From contig NC_134414.1 in assembly GCF_030867145.1 (NCBI RefSeq), positions 68,888,814 to 68,952,813 of the forward strand: a stretch of 64,000 nucleotides of DNA. Reading direction: 5' to 3'. Source of the DNA: Opisthocomus hoazin. Taxonomy: Eukaryota; Chordata; Aves; Opisthocomiformes; Opisthocomidae. The notes under the pieces are model-generated. The model was given only the letters and a program-made list of their open reading frames with translations, did no database searches and was not told the DNA's origin. Position numbers and translations under genes: made by a program. Each line of letters begins with the position of its first letter. Positions within the stretch are counted from its first letter, which is position 1. Of the stretch, positions 14,304 through 26,264 are shown one piece after another.

Positions 14304-17300
14304 AAAAGTTAGGCTGACTAACAATGCAAAAACCATTTCTGCTTGAATACTGATGAGCCAAGTTATCTATGCTGGCCACTTGCCTAACTATTTGGTTCCT
14401 GCCAGTGCTTCATTGCTTGTGCTGATCTTTGGGGAACTGTTATTGTACCAATGCTGCTAAATTATTTTTGATCTTTATTTTAGTTCTTGTTAGCTTTTCA
14501 TATAATTGTAAATGATAATTTGTGATTTGTGCGGTGTCTGATTGCTAAAACCTTTGTGAGATAATAAATGTATATTAAAATTCCTTGTGGGAGTTCTGGA
14601 ATTTAGTCAAAGGGCAGATAACTGTGGGTGAAGGCTCATTGAACAGCAGCTAAGTCCTGCCCCTGCCCCTGTTGGACATTCACACTGATGGCTTTGGTTC
14701 CATCAATATAGCATTCTTCATCTCTCCTCAGCCTGCGTAAGAGGCAGCCAAGGTCTTTTTTCTTGGCCTCTGGGCACTCATTCTGTTTTGACTTTACCTA
14801 TAATTCCATGGCCAACACTGAACACTTACAAGTCTTCCCACGAGCTCAGGTTCCCACAGCAGAGCTCTGCCCACACTCAGGAACTATGAAATCCAGCCAC
14901 CTCTCCATGTTTCCTCTCTGCTCCTGAACATAACCCTGGGCTTAGCATGGATTTTCCATGGTCCCAAGTCTCCTCTCCATGTCAGACACTCAGCCCAGGT
15001 TCAATTCTTCATCCTGGCTAGACAGATCCATGGCATAGGCCTGCTACTACCACACTGTTGTCTATAATGCTAACTGTTTGGCCTGGACCAATCAACATTT
15101 TCCAAAACAGTGATGAAGCACCAGTTAGAAGGGCCTGGCCAGGGCTAAGGGCAGCTTTTACATGACCAGCCTGCTTTAAGAAATGAGTACGTTTACTGTA
15201 TGAATGAGGAATAGCTGGTGGCTGATGTTCCAGAATAAAGAGGAAAAAAGGTTCCTGTAACTGGGAACCACTGCTTCTGTTTAGCACAGGTAGCAGGAAA
15301 CAAGAAATAGTCATACAGTCTGTGCCTAGACCTGGGAATTTTTATTTCTGCCAACCAAGTAAAACTTCCATGGTTCTTCTTCTGGATGGGGGAACAGGTC
15401 CACGTGTAAGGCAGTCTGTAGGCACCAATCCTATGACACCGTCACAGATTCTTGTCATCTTGCCGTCCCATCCACTTCTGGGATCTCTAAAAATTTTCCT
15501 CAGCATTGGTTAAGGTGAAGGAAGAGGTGAGGACAGAAGAGAGCCATCATAAGCACCACATAAATACATCTATCTCTCTTTCTATATATATATACACACA
15601 CATAAATACACACCATATATATATGTGCACATTTACACATACTTCAGCAGGTTTTGGAAACTCTTACTTTAGAGACCCCCCCTCCCCTCCATGCAACCCC
15701 TGGAGCTCACTCACACGCTGGACAGACAAGCATGCAGCAGCAGAAATCCAGAGCAGGGCCACGACTGAGCCACAGTCCATCCCCGGGCAGCAGCGAAAAC
15801 GTGGGTCAAGAGTTCAGCACCCCGACATAACCACAGAATTGTAAAAGTCAGACCAGAATTCATAAACAGAGGAGACCCACGACAAAGCATGTGCATTCAT
15901 GCATGTAGAGACAAATACCATGTAATTGCAAATGCATTTTACTCTAAAAGATAACGCACTATGAGGGAAAATGTAAGCATGATTTTTGAAAGGTAGAATT
16001 GGCTGTCTGCCAAAAATACAGGTCAGGAATGCAGGTTATCCAAAACATGTACAGCTGAATGTTTTTACTGTCCCATTATTTATTGACTTAAGTCTCTTCC
16101 TAGTGCTAAGATATCCCTTTAGACCCCCCAGTCACTAAAAAGAAGCTAAATATTTCAGTCTTAAATTTTTAAATACTACTTGTACTGCACCGCAGATGCC
16201 ATTTACTGAGTGTCTGCCAGAAATCTGTATGAGATATGTATAAAGCAGCTGGTCTGTTTATAAAGATCTTCATCGTGCATAAGAATTTAGGTGTATCAAT
16301 ACAGAAAAAAAAAATGCTTCTAGAGTTACCACACAGGTCAGAGAAAAAAAAAATAAGTAAAATTACATTTTTATCTTTCTTAACCGCCTTTTATTGATTA
16401 ACTTTGTTAATGTCATCAATGCATGTGATCCCACTGCTCTGCCCTGGTTGTTGTTACAGCACCGTGTCAGGCAGGCTGCTCGCAGCACCTGCAGTGTTTC
16501 AGTTACAGCTAGATGGAATCCGCAAAACTGGCTATCCTGTTTGTTTCTCGTTTGTTCATACAGCCATGTTCAGAGACCTGAACAATGTGACACCTGTCAT
16601 CTTCATATTTATTTTTGCCTTGAATAATCTTTAATTTCTTATTCCTCCAATAGCACTCAGAGATTTTAATTAAAATAATAAAAAAAAAATTAATCCAAGA
16701 CATATTTAACTGTGTCTGGTATAATCACATATGAGCACGTTTATAGGATAGACTGAAGTGTAACACAGAGGTAGGCAAACTAGCTTTAAACTGGATGAAT
16801 AAAATCGTTCTGCTTTCGCAGCACACAGCTCTGGTATTTAAAATCTATAATCCACTAGTCAAAAGAGGCTGAGGCTGGGGAGGAGCTGTGGGAGAACAGG
16901 GAGGAAAAAAGTAACCGCAAAAACTAAACTGCGACTGGCTATGTTACACATCTATTGCTGTCTCTTACTTGACTGCATGTATCTGTGCACAGACACACAC
17001 ACACACAACCCATTTCCCCACCCACCTTTGACCAGACCGTTAGTTCATTAACTGCAGGTGTGAGACTCGGAGGCTGAAAACAGGGGTTTGGAAGAGCACG
17101 TTGTCCCTGGTTGCTGCTGTAGCAAAGCCTGCTGAGGAAAGGCGGGCTGTAGCGTATCGGCCGTGGGAGGAAGCTGCCACGCGCAAGAATGCGGAGAAAT
17201 CCTGCCTCTTCCTTCGATCCCCACTTGCCCGCAGAGACACAAGCTGTGGTTTGGAGTAGTGTTTATTTTAGTAAAGACTACTGTCACAAGAAAGAAGCTG

Positions 17301-17852
17301 TTACTTAAGCAGCCCTGGATCAAGGCTGGGCAATCAGACACAAGCGATTAAGTTACTGGGACATGTTTTCACTTTCCAAACTGATACGGCTATATGTCAC
17401 CTCAAATTGAAAGCAAGCTCTTCTGCTCTTTCAGCTATGGCTGTTATTTAAACATTTGTACACATTGCTTAGAGAGTTCTTTCCACTGATCGTGAGATGT
17501 TGAACAACCTTGGTGGTCATGTTCAGTATAACTCAATTTGTTTTATGCTTTAGCTTTTTTGGTTTTGTTTGGGGGTTTACGTTTGTTTTTGGTTTTGGTT
17601 TTGTTTTTTTGCTATGGATTCATTACTTTATTATCAATTATATGGTACAGGATTGCACAAGGTTTTCCTTCAGCTTAATGTGTAGCTGTCAAAATCACAC
17701 TGATAAGAGTGCTAGCTATACTGATACCTGTTGTACTGCAAATGATAAAAAAATATCCATTTAATTTTCAACGTATAATATGCCACTACTTGACAGGTTG
17801 CCCATTCACAAGACACCAGAAATTAGACTGGGAACTTCCGTTCAGACCTGAC

Positions 17853-18056
17853 TCACAGAATCACAGAACAATCGAGGCTGGATGGCACCTCTGGAGATCA
17901 TCTAGTCCAACTCCTCTGCTCTTCGAGGGTCAGATAGAGCAGGCTGCCTAGGACTGTATCTGGTTGAGTTTTGAATGTTGCCAAGGATGGCGACTCCACA
18001 GCCTCTCTGGGCAACCTGTTTGACCACCCTCACAGTAAGGAAGTGTTTTCCTAGTT
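17853..18056 (-). mobile_element. CR1 LINE fragment, 3' end, minus orientation
   Basis: Starts TCACAGAATCACAGAA, the complement of the CR1 3' tail, and continues through the typical blocks GGCACCTCTGGAGATCATCT, AGTCCAACTCC and CTCTGGGCAACCTGTT as seen on the reverse complement of CR1. The element is 5'-truncated, as most CR1 copies are. Its diverged sequence suggests an old subfamily. Confidence 0.85.
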
Positions 18057-19704
18057 TTAAACAAGTGCTTCTGTCAGAAAAAGCCTTCTACCTGACTCTA
18101 TCTCAAAAGGCTAATTTGAACTTTAGAAGAAGTCATAGTAATATCATACTTAAACCTTTTCTAATTGACTGTTGAACTGGACTATGTAGATTTGTTCTAT
18201 TCTGGGAAAGATTCAGCATGAGGGTGTGGAATACACAACCCCTCACACCATACATGCTCATTTTGTGTGTAACAACCCTTATTTTTGTTTCCTTGGCATC
18301 TTACTTCTGGTAACTCCAGTCCTGAAAACTGTACTTACTTTGTGTATGATACATGACACAGGAGAAAACTGAACTCTGCTTTCATAGTTTTACATAGTTC
18401 CTCTACCTGCAACATTAACAGAAGAATGAATTGAAACATATTTTGTCACTAACATTGTGACAAATATATGTGTTGAAACATTCTTGTTATGTCAGTTTTC
18501 AAATACAATCGCATGCTTAGGCATTCTGCATCTCTCTGCATTCTTTGTGAGAAAAAATGAAGAACATTAATGCTTGTAGTTTGAATTTGACATTATCCCT
18601 TCCACGTTGTTTCAAAATCATCTTCCCCAAAATTACAAACAAAGGAAAAGCTACATCTGCCAAAAATATCTCTATAAAATACTAAAAATATTTTACCTAA
18701 ATAATTTCAAGATGGATGCCTTTTCCTTACTTCTAGAACATAACTTGGAGAAACATTTTAACCATACCTATTAGCTCCACCTTCACTGTCAGGTTTGTAT
18801 AATCATTCAAACTTATAGACTGTTTTCTCATTCCTATCCCTTCATAGCAAAAAGTAGTACAGTAAAATTTTATAGGCCCATTTACTGTTTTGTGGTACAA
18901 CAGCTGTTACCAGCTGGAGATGTTTTATGCTCACTTGAACTGACTATGTCAAAAGACATTTCCCTAGTCACCTTCAAATGAACATTTTTTCCTCCTTTTC
19001 AATAAATCTTATAACTTACAACTTCAAGTCCTTCTTTGGAAATAATTCAAACTGAAACTACATATGGATTGGAAATATTAAATGACTAGGTGTGTTTCAA
19101 CCTCACTAGCAAACTAAAGAGTTTTTTAAAATCTCTCACCAGATCATTAAATTGAGGTGCCATAAACAGAATAATGCACCTTCTCTGTCATTTACCATAG
19201 CTGACAGAGATTTTGACTGATTTCTTTTCACCTGAATAAATGGACCTTCTGCTTTTCACAGGTATTCATGTCAACCCTTTCAAAACAGACAGATGTACTA
19301 TTTCAGGGAAGAGTAACTACAAATTGAGCAACAGGACCACAGAGTTTTTAAGTGTTTCACCAAACAGATGTACTATGATAAAAATGTATAAGTTTTCCCA
19401 ATTTTTTATTTCAGTCCTGGAAGGAAGTTCACATCCAAACCAAATATCAGATGAATATCAGGGGGACAAGGAAAGGGAGGTCTGTGAGGAGTGAGGATTT
19501 CCATAAAGAAGAGAGCCAAGGAAGCCAGGTTTCCTTCATTCAAATCCCTGTGGCCTCAAGAGATGCAAGCGGGCTGCTCCGTGAGGGGAAGCATGCTGGG
19601 AGCTGAGGGGACAGCATGGCAGGCACGAGGCAGTGTCCTCACCAACAAACGGCACAGTCCCACCATACAAGTCAAGATGAGCAAAGCATGCCTAGTGAGG
19701 GTAA
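18057..19704. other. Intergenic DNA, nothing recognised
   Basis: AT-rich sequence between a CR1 fragment and a solo LTR. I see no gene, RNA gene or recognisable repeat. Confidence 0.55.
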
Positions 19705-19709
19705 ACTTG

Positions 19710-20263
19710 TGTCCTGGTTTTGGCTGGGATAGAGTTAATTTTCTTCCTAGTAGCTGGTATAGTGCTGTGTTTTGGATTTAGCACAAGAAGAATGTTGATA
19801 ATACACTGATGTTTTAGCTTTTGCTAGGCACTCAAGCACTTTTCAGCTTCTCATATGCACAGGAAGCTGGGAGGGGACACAGCCAGGACAGCTGACCCAA
19901 ACTGGCCAAAGGGATATTCCATACCATATGTCATCATGCTCAACATATAAAGCTGGGGGAAGAAGGAAGGGGGAGGGACATTTGGAGTTAGGGCATTTGT
20001 CTTCTCAAGTAACCATTATGCATGATGGAGCCCTGCTCTTCTGGAGATGGCTGAGTATTTTCTTGCTAACAAGAAGTAGTGAGTGAATTCCTTATCTTGC
20101 TTTGCTTGCACACACAGCTTTTCCTTTCCCTATTGGACCGTCTTTATCTCAACCCACACATTTTCTCACTTTTACCCTTCTGATTCTCTCCCCCATCCCA
20201 CCAGGGGGAAGTGAGAGAGCAGTTGTATGGGGCTGAGCTGCCGACTGGGCTTAAACCACGACA
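19710..20263 (+). mobile_element. Solo LTR, ERVL-like (plus orientation)
   Basis: 554 bp with TG...CA ends, flanked by a perfect 5-bp target duplication ACTTG (19705-19709 and 20264-20268). It opens with TGTCCTGGTTTTGGCTGGG and closes with TTAAACCACGACA. A TATAAA box is at 19946-19951. It is a relative of the LTR at 2899-3501 in the opposite orientation. The 5-bp duplication supports class III (ERVL); there is no internal region, so it is a solo LTR. Confidence in the boundaries is high, in the family name low. Confidence 0.9.
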
Positions 20264-20268
20264 ACTTG

Positions 20269-21611
20269 GTCAGCTACTGAAGGCTACGTAAGCCCACAGT
20301 GATGAAGCAGGTCCAGCATTAAGCCAGGAAGCCAAGTCAGTGGGTTAGAATTAGGATCAGCTACATACATGGTCAAGCACCGCTGCAAGATAGCTATGGT
20401 GAGGACTAAAACCAGGGGCCTGAACTTAAACACAGCTTCCAAACTGATTGAAGAAGGTCCCTAGCAAGGCTTGTCGCAACTCTTTTTGCATACAGCAATT
20501 TTCACAGCCTTCTGAGCAAGATAACACAGCTACACCACCAAAGAGCTGGCCTTGAGCACAGGCAGTCATATCACTGGAGGAGGCAGGTGCACAGAAGGCT
20601 CTGAGAGCTCCTTCCCATCTGTGAAGTTCTGGTACACTAGAAATCCTACTCACATGTGTGGTTAAAATAGTTTCTCTTGGAAGTTATCATTGTTGGTGTA
20701 TGCCAAATATCAAAATTAATTGTGGATATAATTTAGCTAGACAAGTTAAATATGTGAATCAACCTTGTCCTTCAAAAACAAAGAAAATATGAACAAACTA
20801 AGACGGGATGCTTTCCAATAACTGTTTAAATAATAATTTTTCATCATGTTTTACGAAAAACACTATTTATAGCCTCTTGACTAATTATTCATTTAACTAG
20901 TTAGTGATCATTCATGCAGTATGTGTCAAGACCAGTGTGTATGAAAACAGATAGTGTCTCATGCTGACTCACTGCAGCTTCCTGACTTTTCTTTCTCCAG
21001 CAATTTATCTTCCCAAAAGCAGGAGGGAAATGGAGGAATTTGGTTCTGATATTCACTACACTTACAATAAAGTAGAGTCACATAAAGAGACCCAAAGCTG
21101 CCATAATACTACAGCTAAGTTGCAGCAAAAGGAGAGAGAAGCTTTTTTTCTTCCATGCTATTGAGCTTCCCCCATGTTACTACTTAGGAAATTTTAAATA
21201 TGAAATTGCTAGGATGATACATCTTCAACACACAGTCAGCAGGTTGCAATCTATTGTATATCCACCATTACCTTCAGTGTTATTAGCTTTCAGGTCTTCA
21301 AAGGATAATTAAACAGTTAATAGTATGATATTATGCAAGACTGTATTTTAAATCCTATCTGCAGAAGCAAGGATAAGATCTTTTTAAACCCCTTAAAACA
21401 GTATGAATGTCAGTTAGTTACTTTCAGTGTACAAGCACAAGCAGAGGAGATGTGAAATAAAGCACGAGGGCTGATTCAAGTTGTGCTGATTTAGAAACAC
21501 CTAACAAGTAGTCAAGGCTTTCTTGCTCTGCCACTGGTGCACAAACTACTCACTTTCCAGAAAGCAACCCTACCCCTCCCCACCTCAGTGAATAATTTTT
21601 CTTCACATAGA
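20269..21611. other. Intergenic DNA, nothing recognised
   Basis: No gene or recognisable element between the solo LTR and a CR1 fragment. Short open frames of 67-75 codons are uninformative. Confidence 0.55.
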
Positions 21612-21710
21612 GTCATAGAATCATTAAGGTTGGAAAAGACCTCTAAGATCAAGTCCAACCATCAACTCAACACCACCATGCCTGCTAAACCACGTCCTGA
21701 AGTGCCATAT
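21612..21710 (-). mobile_element. CR1 LINE fragment, 3' end, minus orientation
   Basis: Begins GTCATAGAATCATTAAGGTT and continues GGAAAAGACCTCTAAGATC and AAGTCCAACC, the reverse complement of the CR1 3' end. About 100 bp, 5'-truncated. Confidence 0.85.
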
Positions 21711-21966
21711 GTTTAGGTTGCATCATGCTCCTACGCTATTGGTTTGCTTACCAAGACAGGCGCGTTCCAAGTGGAATTAGAAGACTTCAGTAAGTTATGG
21801 TAGGAATAAACAGCCCTTGCCTATACCTTATTCCAATGTCTTCTGAACGTCAGCTACGTACGATGTTGGCTTCTTAGATTCTCATATAACACGTGTGAGG
21901 TGGGAGCCATCCTCTATTGCCTCGCAACAGCCGTATTTTCATCCATCTGCATATGGATAGGGTATA

Positions 21967-22715
21967 TGTCATGTTAAAGGGGGGGGTAAGGGGAGTCTGA
22001 TATTCAACTAGTCTGCCAGAGCCCTTCCAAGGACTTTCACTGAAACAGTTTCGCAAAGTTGAAACAATAGGTAATTTATTCAAGCGACAGTTATCACAGA
22101 TTCGGAATTGCTGTTGATAAATTCACTGTCTACAAAAGTTGAGCTCAAAGTAATGGTTTAGCGCTTTAGTTAACAATGTGTTCCCGGGGATACGTCTGAC
22201 AAAGTCAGAGGCGTGACTCTTACCAAAAAGGCGTCCCTTCTTGGGGGGGGAAGAAAGGTTCAGGCCCGTCGACCCGTCCGTCAGGTGAAGTTCTCGCTTG
22301 GCTCCTCCTCCCAAAGAGAGTTTTCAAGTGCCAATTTTTATATGTTTGGAAATCTTTTTGCGAGGTGGGACTAAGTCACTTATTGTGTATCAATTGGCTC
22401 TTGGCATGGAATGTCGTGTCGTCAGAAGCGGGACCCAGCATTGTGACACGCCTTCGGAGCAGGCATCTTGGTATGTGTATTCGGGGGCCATCTGTGCTTT
22501 GTCCAAAGCAATCTCTGAAGCAATCTCTGGCTGCGCAGCCTCCACGGCGCCCCACAGATCACTGAGTTTACAGTGATTGGCTATCCCCCCTTACTTTTGT
22601 CTGATAAGATAAGCACCAGTTATTTACTTCCTTTGTTAGCTCTTGGGCTCTTGACATCTCAGTCCGTTTGTCTTTTGTCTTGCATTCGACAAGTCCAGCA
22701 AGGCCATCGATTACA
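21967..22715 (-). mobile_element. Solo LTR, second family (minus orientation)
   Basis: Found from its ends. The 749-bp segment has TG...CA termini and a perfect 5-bp duplication GTATA (21962-21966 and 22716-22720). On the minus strand it starts TGTAATCGATGG and ends TTTAACATGACA. A TATA-like box (TATAAA, minus) is at 22337-22342 and an AATAAA signal (minus) at 22075-22080, in the right order for U3-R-U5. It is GC-richer than its flanks and carries a G8 run near 22243. It is unlike the family at 2899 and 19710. The 5-bp duplication again suggests ERVL; class is inferred. Confidence 0.85.
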
Positions 22716-22720
22716 GTATA

Positions 22721-25415
22721 AAAGAGCAATAACATGCCTTGGCACTTGCTTTATACCTTGCATAAATATCTACAATATTAGCAAGCCATGGGGTTTCATT
22801 TTACATCATTAGATGTGAAACTGAGGTATAATTTCTAATGCATGAGCACATCTGAGACTTCACCAGTTCTGTGTGGTCAATATACACTGTGTTTCCACTC
22901 ACAAGTCAGGGCAATCATATCAAGAAATAAAAAAATATTGCTCCCTGGCAAGATTTGTGATACTGTGTGTGAGCTGCCCAGAGGCTTTTAATCCCAAAAT
23001 TGCACTACACAAGCTTGAGTATATGCCTTTCAGAGTAGAAAAGTTAGATGTGAGCCTATTTTATTAAATTGTTTAATAAACAAAGCAAATAGTGGAACCT
23101 TCTCCCAGGGATTGTGGTTTATTGCCCGTGCGGAACTGCCTCTGTCACTAGCCAAGAAATCAGACCATCATCCACCAGAACACAGCTGCAGATGGAATGA
23201 GTACCTACCAGAGGTTCTGTTACAACACGTCCTGGAAGTTGCTCTCTTCTTTCTCCATCACTGGCACCATTTCTTAAAAGTGCCAGTTATAAGCCAGTGA
23301 ATAGCAACAAGACCAAATTTCTCTCTATTTCCCCCAAACTACATCACCTACAGTCCCTTTCTCTCTTCTTTCTTTCTCCACTTCTTCAGGAACATCATCT
23401 TAAAATAAAATTAAAATTTTGTATTACAATGCAAATTACAATGCAAATTGAAAGGCTTGCTCTCAAGCGAAGGGTCTATTTAAAAAAAAAAAAAGTCAAT
23501 TGAAAATAATGAGCTTTACACAAAATGTAAATAAGCTTAGAAATCATCACCTACAAAGACGCTATTTTCAAACATCTAAATGTAATTAAGAAAATGGGAG
23601 TTTTTATTGCAGTAAAAAATACAATAGACTGATGTTTTGTAATCAGAGGACATCCTCTGGGAATTCAAACATCAGGACAATGTTTCAGCATTTTAACTCC
23701 AGGTTTTCCTCTTTCTTGAACACTGGTTTTAATGGATGATGATTACCTAATAATAAGGCTAGTTTTATATGTCAAAACAGGTTTTTTTATTAGACAAAAT
23801 AGATAAAAGACATTTGTCTGGTACACAAACACCCTATTGATCCACACCAGCTCTTACTTCCACCTACAAATCTCGTGTTATATTCATCCTTAGGCATCAC
23901 GTATGAAGTTCTCTGCATACCACCTTAATTAATTTGACTTTTTAAGAAAAACATTTTTGTCTGGACAACATGTTCCTAGTTTTTCAATCACTTCCAGCGT
24001 TTGTTTGTTCCTTCAGTAGAAATCAGGATTTCCTTAAAACTGAGCAGATTAACAAACTTCTTCCCTACTCCTCCCATTTTCCTGTCACTACTGTTCTTCT
24101 ACGAGAATGCCTTTGCGTAGAGGATCCATGGATTCTCCTGTCCCCTGGCTTACAATCTAGATACGTATTTCAGTAACAGCTGGGTCCAGTTTCATCCACA
24201 GATCCGTGCACTCCATCCACCTAAGTCACCATGTAAAAGAAGCCTCTCAAAAGAAAACCGGACCTGCAATGCCTGTATTTTTACAGTGTAGCAGCAAGAT
24301 TCCCTTTTGACACTGACATATGAAGTACAGAATTTCTTATTCAACATTTTAAAGTAAATGTAAATTTGTGAAACATTAATCAAAAGAAGAAATACAAGCC
24401 ATCTAAATGCTTGACATTATCCAGTATGCTAATTATCATGACACATACAAATATGTATGGTTAACAATTAATTTCTAGTTCTAACTAGAACTGAGGCAAA
24501 ATACAAAATGAAACAAACTAAAACACCATACTACATCTGCGAGGTTGGGATTTTTTTGTGAAAAAGTAAACCTTCAGGCTAAATAAATATAAAAGTAAAC
24601 CTTCAGTACATTGTATACTGAGGAGTCAGGAAAAATAATAACGATTTTGCTGCTAAGTTACTAATTCTAGATTCCCCAGCCTTGCATGGCTTTGAGAGCA
24701 CAAAAAGACAACACAGAATTGAAACTTTTTAAACACTCCTCTGTAAATAATATTTAGATGTCAAAGTGAGATATCTGAAAATCTCTCAAGAGTCAGCTGT
24801 AATTCATATTTGCATTTTTTCCCCCTCTTAAGTTTGCTCTCCACGATCACGTAAAATACATAGACATTACACAGAAGCAACACAAGGAGTTAAAACTGCT
24901 GTACTGTATTTCACCTATACCAATTTTCTACTTGAATTATTAAAGGAAAATAATGCACTGTCTTTTTAGCATATACTATTTTATGCATATGAAAAATATT
25001 TTGTTATTTAACAACTTATATGGTGGCTTAAGAAAAGTGGTTATTACATTTTACCTACTTAGTATATGTCAAATAATAAGGGAGCTCCTAATGCTTACAC
25101 TAAGAGATAAGAATAAACTTCCTCCCAATTAGCCTTTCATGTAACATTTCCCAATTCTTTCTAATGTAATTTTTTATACGAACATGACCACAAAAAGCAC
25201 TGAAGAATAGGTCAGCTAAAAACCGGTCCTGTGTGATCACCCAATAGCAGGTCTGTCTGACATCAGTATTGATGTAACAAGAACTGAGGCCGGAACCTTC
25301 CTCCCCTCAAAGTTCACAAGTAGATTACCTAACAGAGTAAAATCAGAAACTAAGTTTCGTGTTTTTCAAGAGTTCTCTCTCACTAAAAAAAACATACTGG
25401 GCAGAATTTAAAAAA
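22721..25415. other. Intergenic DNA downstream of LIG4
   Basis: AT-rich sequence with no supported gene or recognisable element. A 13-base unit (ATTACAATGCAAA-like) is doubled near 23433-23457. Confidence 0.55.
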
Positions 25416-25419
25416 ATAT

Positions 25420-26264
25420 TTTATTTAGTAATTGAATAAAATATACACTGAACTGGATATTTGGAAACTAATCTTACATTACTGAAATAGCTCATGAAAC
25501 ATCTTTTGAAAGATAATACTGGTAAGTGTAAAAGCCTAGCTGTCACACTTCACAGTTTACCTGTAATGAGCACAGGAGGTCATTACAGTTTTAAAGTAAT
25601 TGATTTGTATTTCACAAATATGTAGGTCATTATTAATTCAATAGCACCTCAATCAGAAGTTTAGGTTCTATTTTACAATGATTATTTATACAAATAAACA
25701 TGGGATCAATGCAATATGCTAAAACTAAAGAGCTACTGAGGCTGTGTGGGACTCTGCTAAAACTAATGTAATAAATTAAAATAGTACAGACAAGTTTTAT
25801 AAATTACTGAGCTCTATAGCATATGGAACATATACAAAACAATTACACAAAGACATGACTGTGATTGCAAATTAATAAATAAACAATATGTTAAATAGTA
25901 GAATCTCCATAAAATAGTAAATTACTGTCTCCACTTTGAACAACGGAGGCAAGCACTATTAATAGAATATTTTACATAAGAGAATTCCTAGCTATCTCTC
26001 TTGAGACCTGTTGGTGAAGTAAAAGGCTTACATTATTTATCTGGTGGTGTTTTTTTTTAATCCTCCGAAGTCGCTTAGGACCCTCTTGCTTCCGCAACAG
26101 TATAATTAAAAGCCTTCCTCTAACTTCAACAATACAGTGTTACTCTTTAGCCAGAGCCAGCTTTAAACAGACATGAAAACGCACAAAAAATTCAAGGCAA
26201 CCTCATAATATCCAAGTCCAATCATGCCAACAAGAATGCTTTTGCTCCAAGCTTAAAAACTACC
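25420..26264 (-). other. LIG4: Probable LIG4 3' UTR
   Basis: Sequence just downstream of the LIG4 stop on the minus strand. A canonical AATAAA on the minus strand (TTTATT, 25420-25425) lies about 840 nt past the stop; a weaker ATTAAA occurs near 26056. The end point is inferred from these signals; which one is used cannot be told from sequence alone. Confidence 0.5.

Larger units (their letters stand above)
4701..17852. other. Intergenic DNA with simple repeats only
   Basis: No gene is supported. Visible structure is limited to low-complexity tracts: A19 at 6264-6282, (TA)10 at 8118-8137, A16 at 13304-13319, a G-rich tract at 14279-14303, TA/CA-rich sequence at about 15580-15640, a CA run at about 16985-17008, and a T/G-rich GGTTTTG-like stretch at about 17555-17612. 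Short open frames here are all below 125 codons and resemble nothing known to me. Confidence 0.6.

Noticed and set aside
19710-20263. Possible full-length endogenous retrovirus
   Set aside because: Only one LTR copy with matching target duplication on both sides and no internal genes, so it is a solo LTR.
22716-22725. TATA-box-like GTATAAAAGAG on the plus strand
   Set aside because: The GTATA part is the target duplication of the adjacent solo LTR, and no gene or transcript structure follows.
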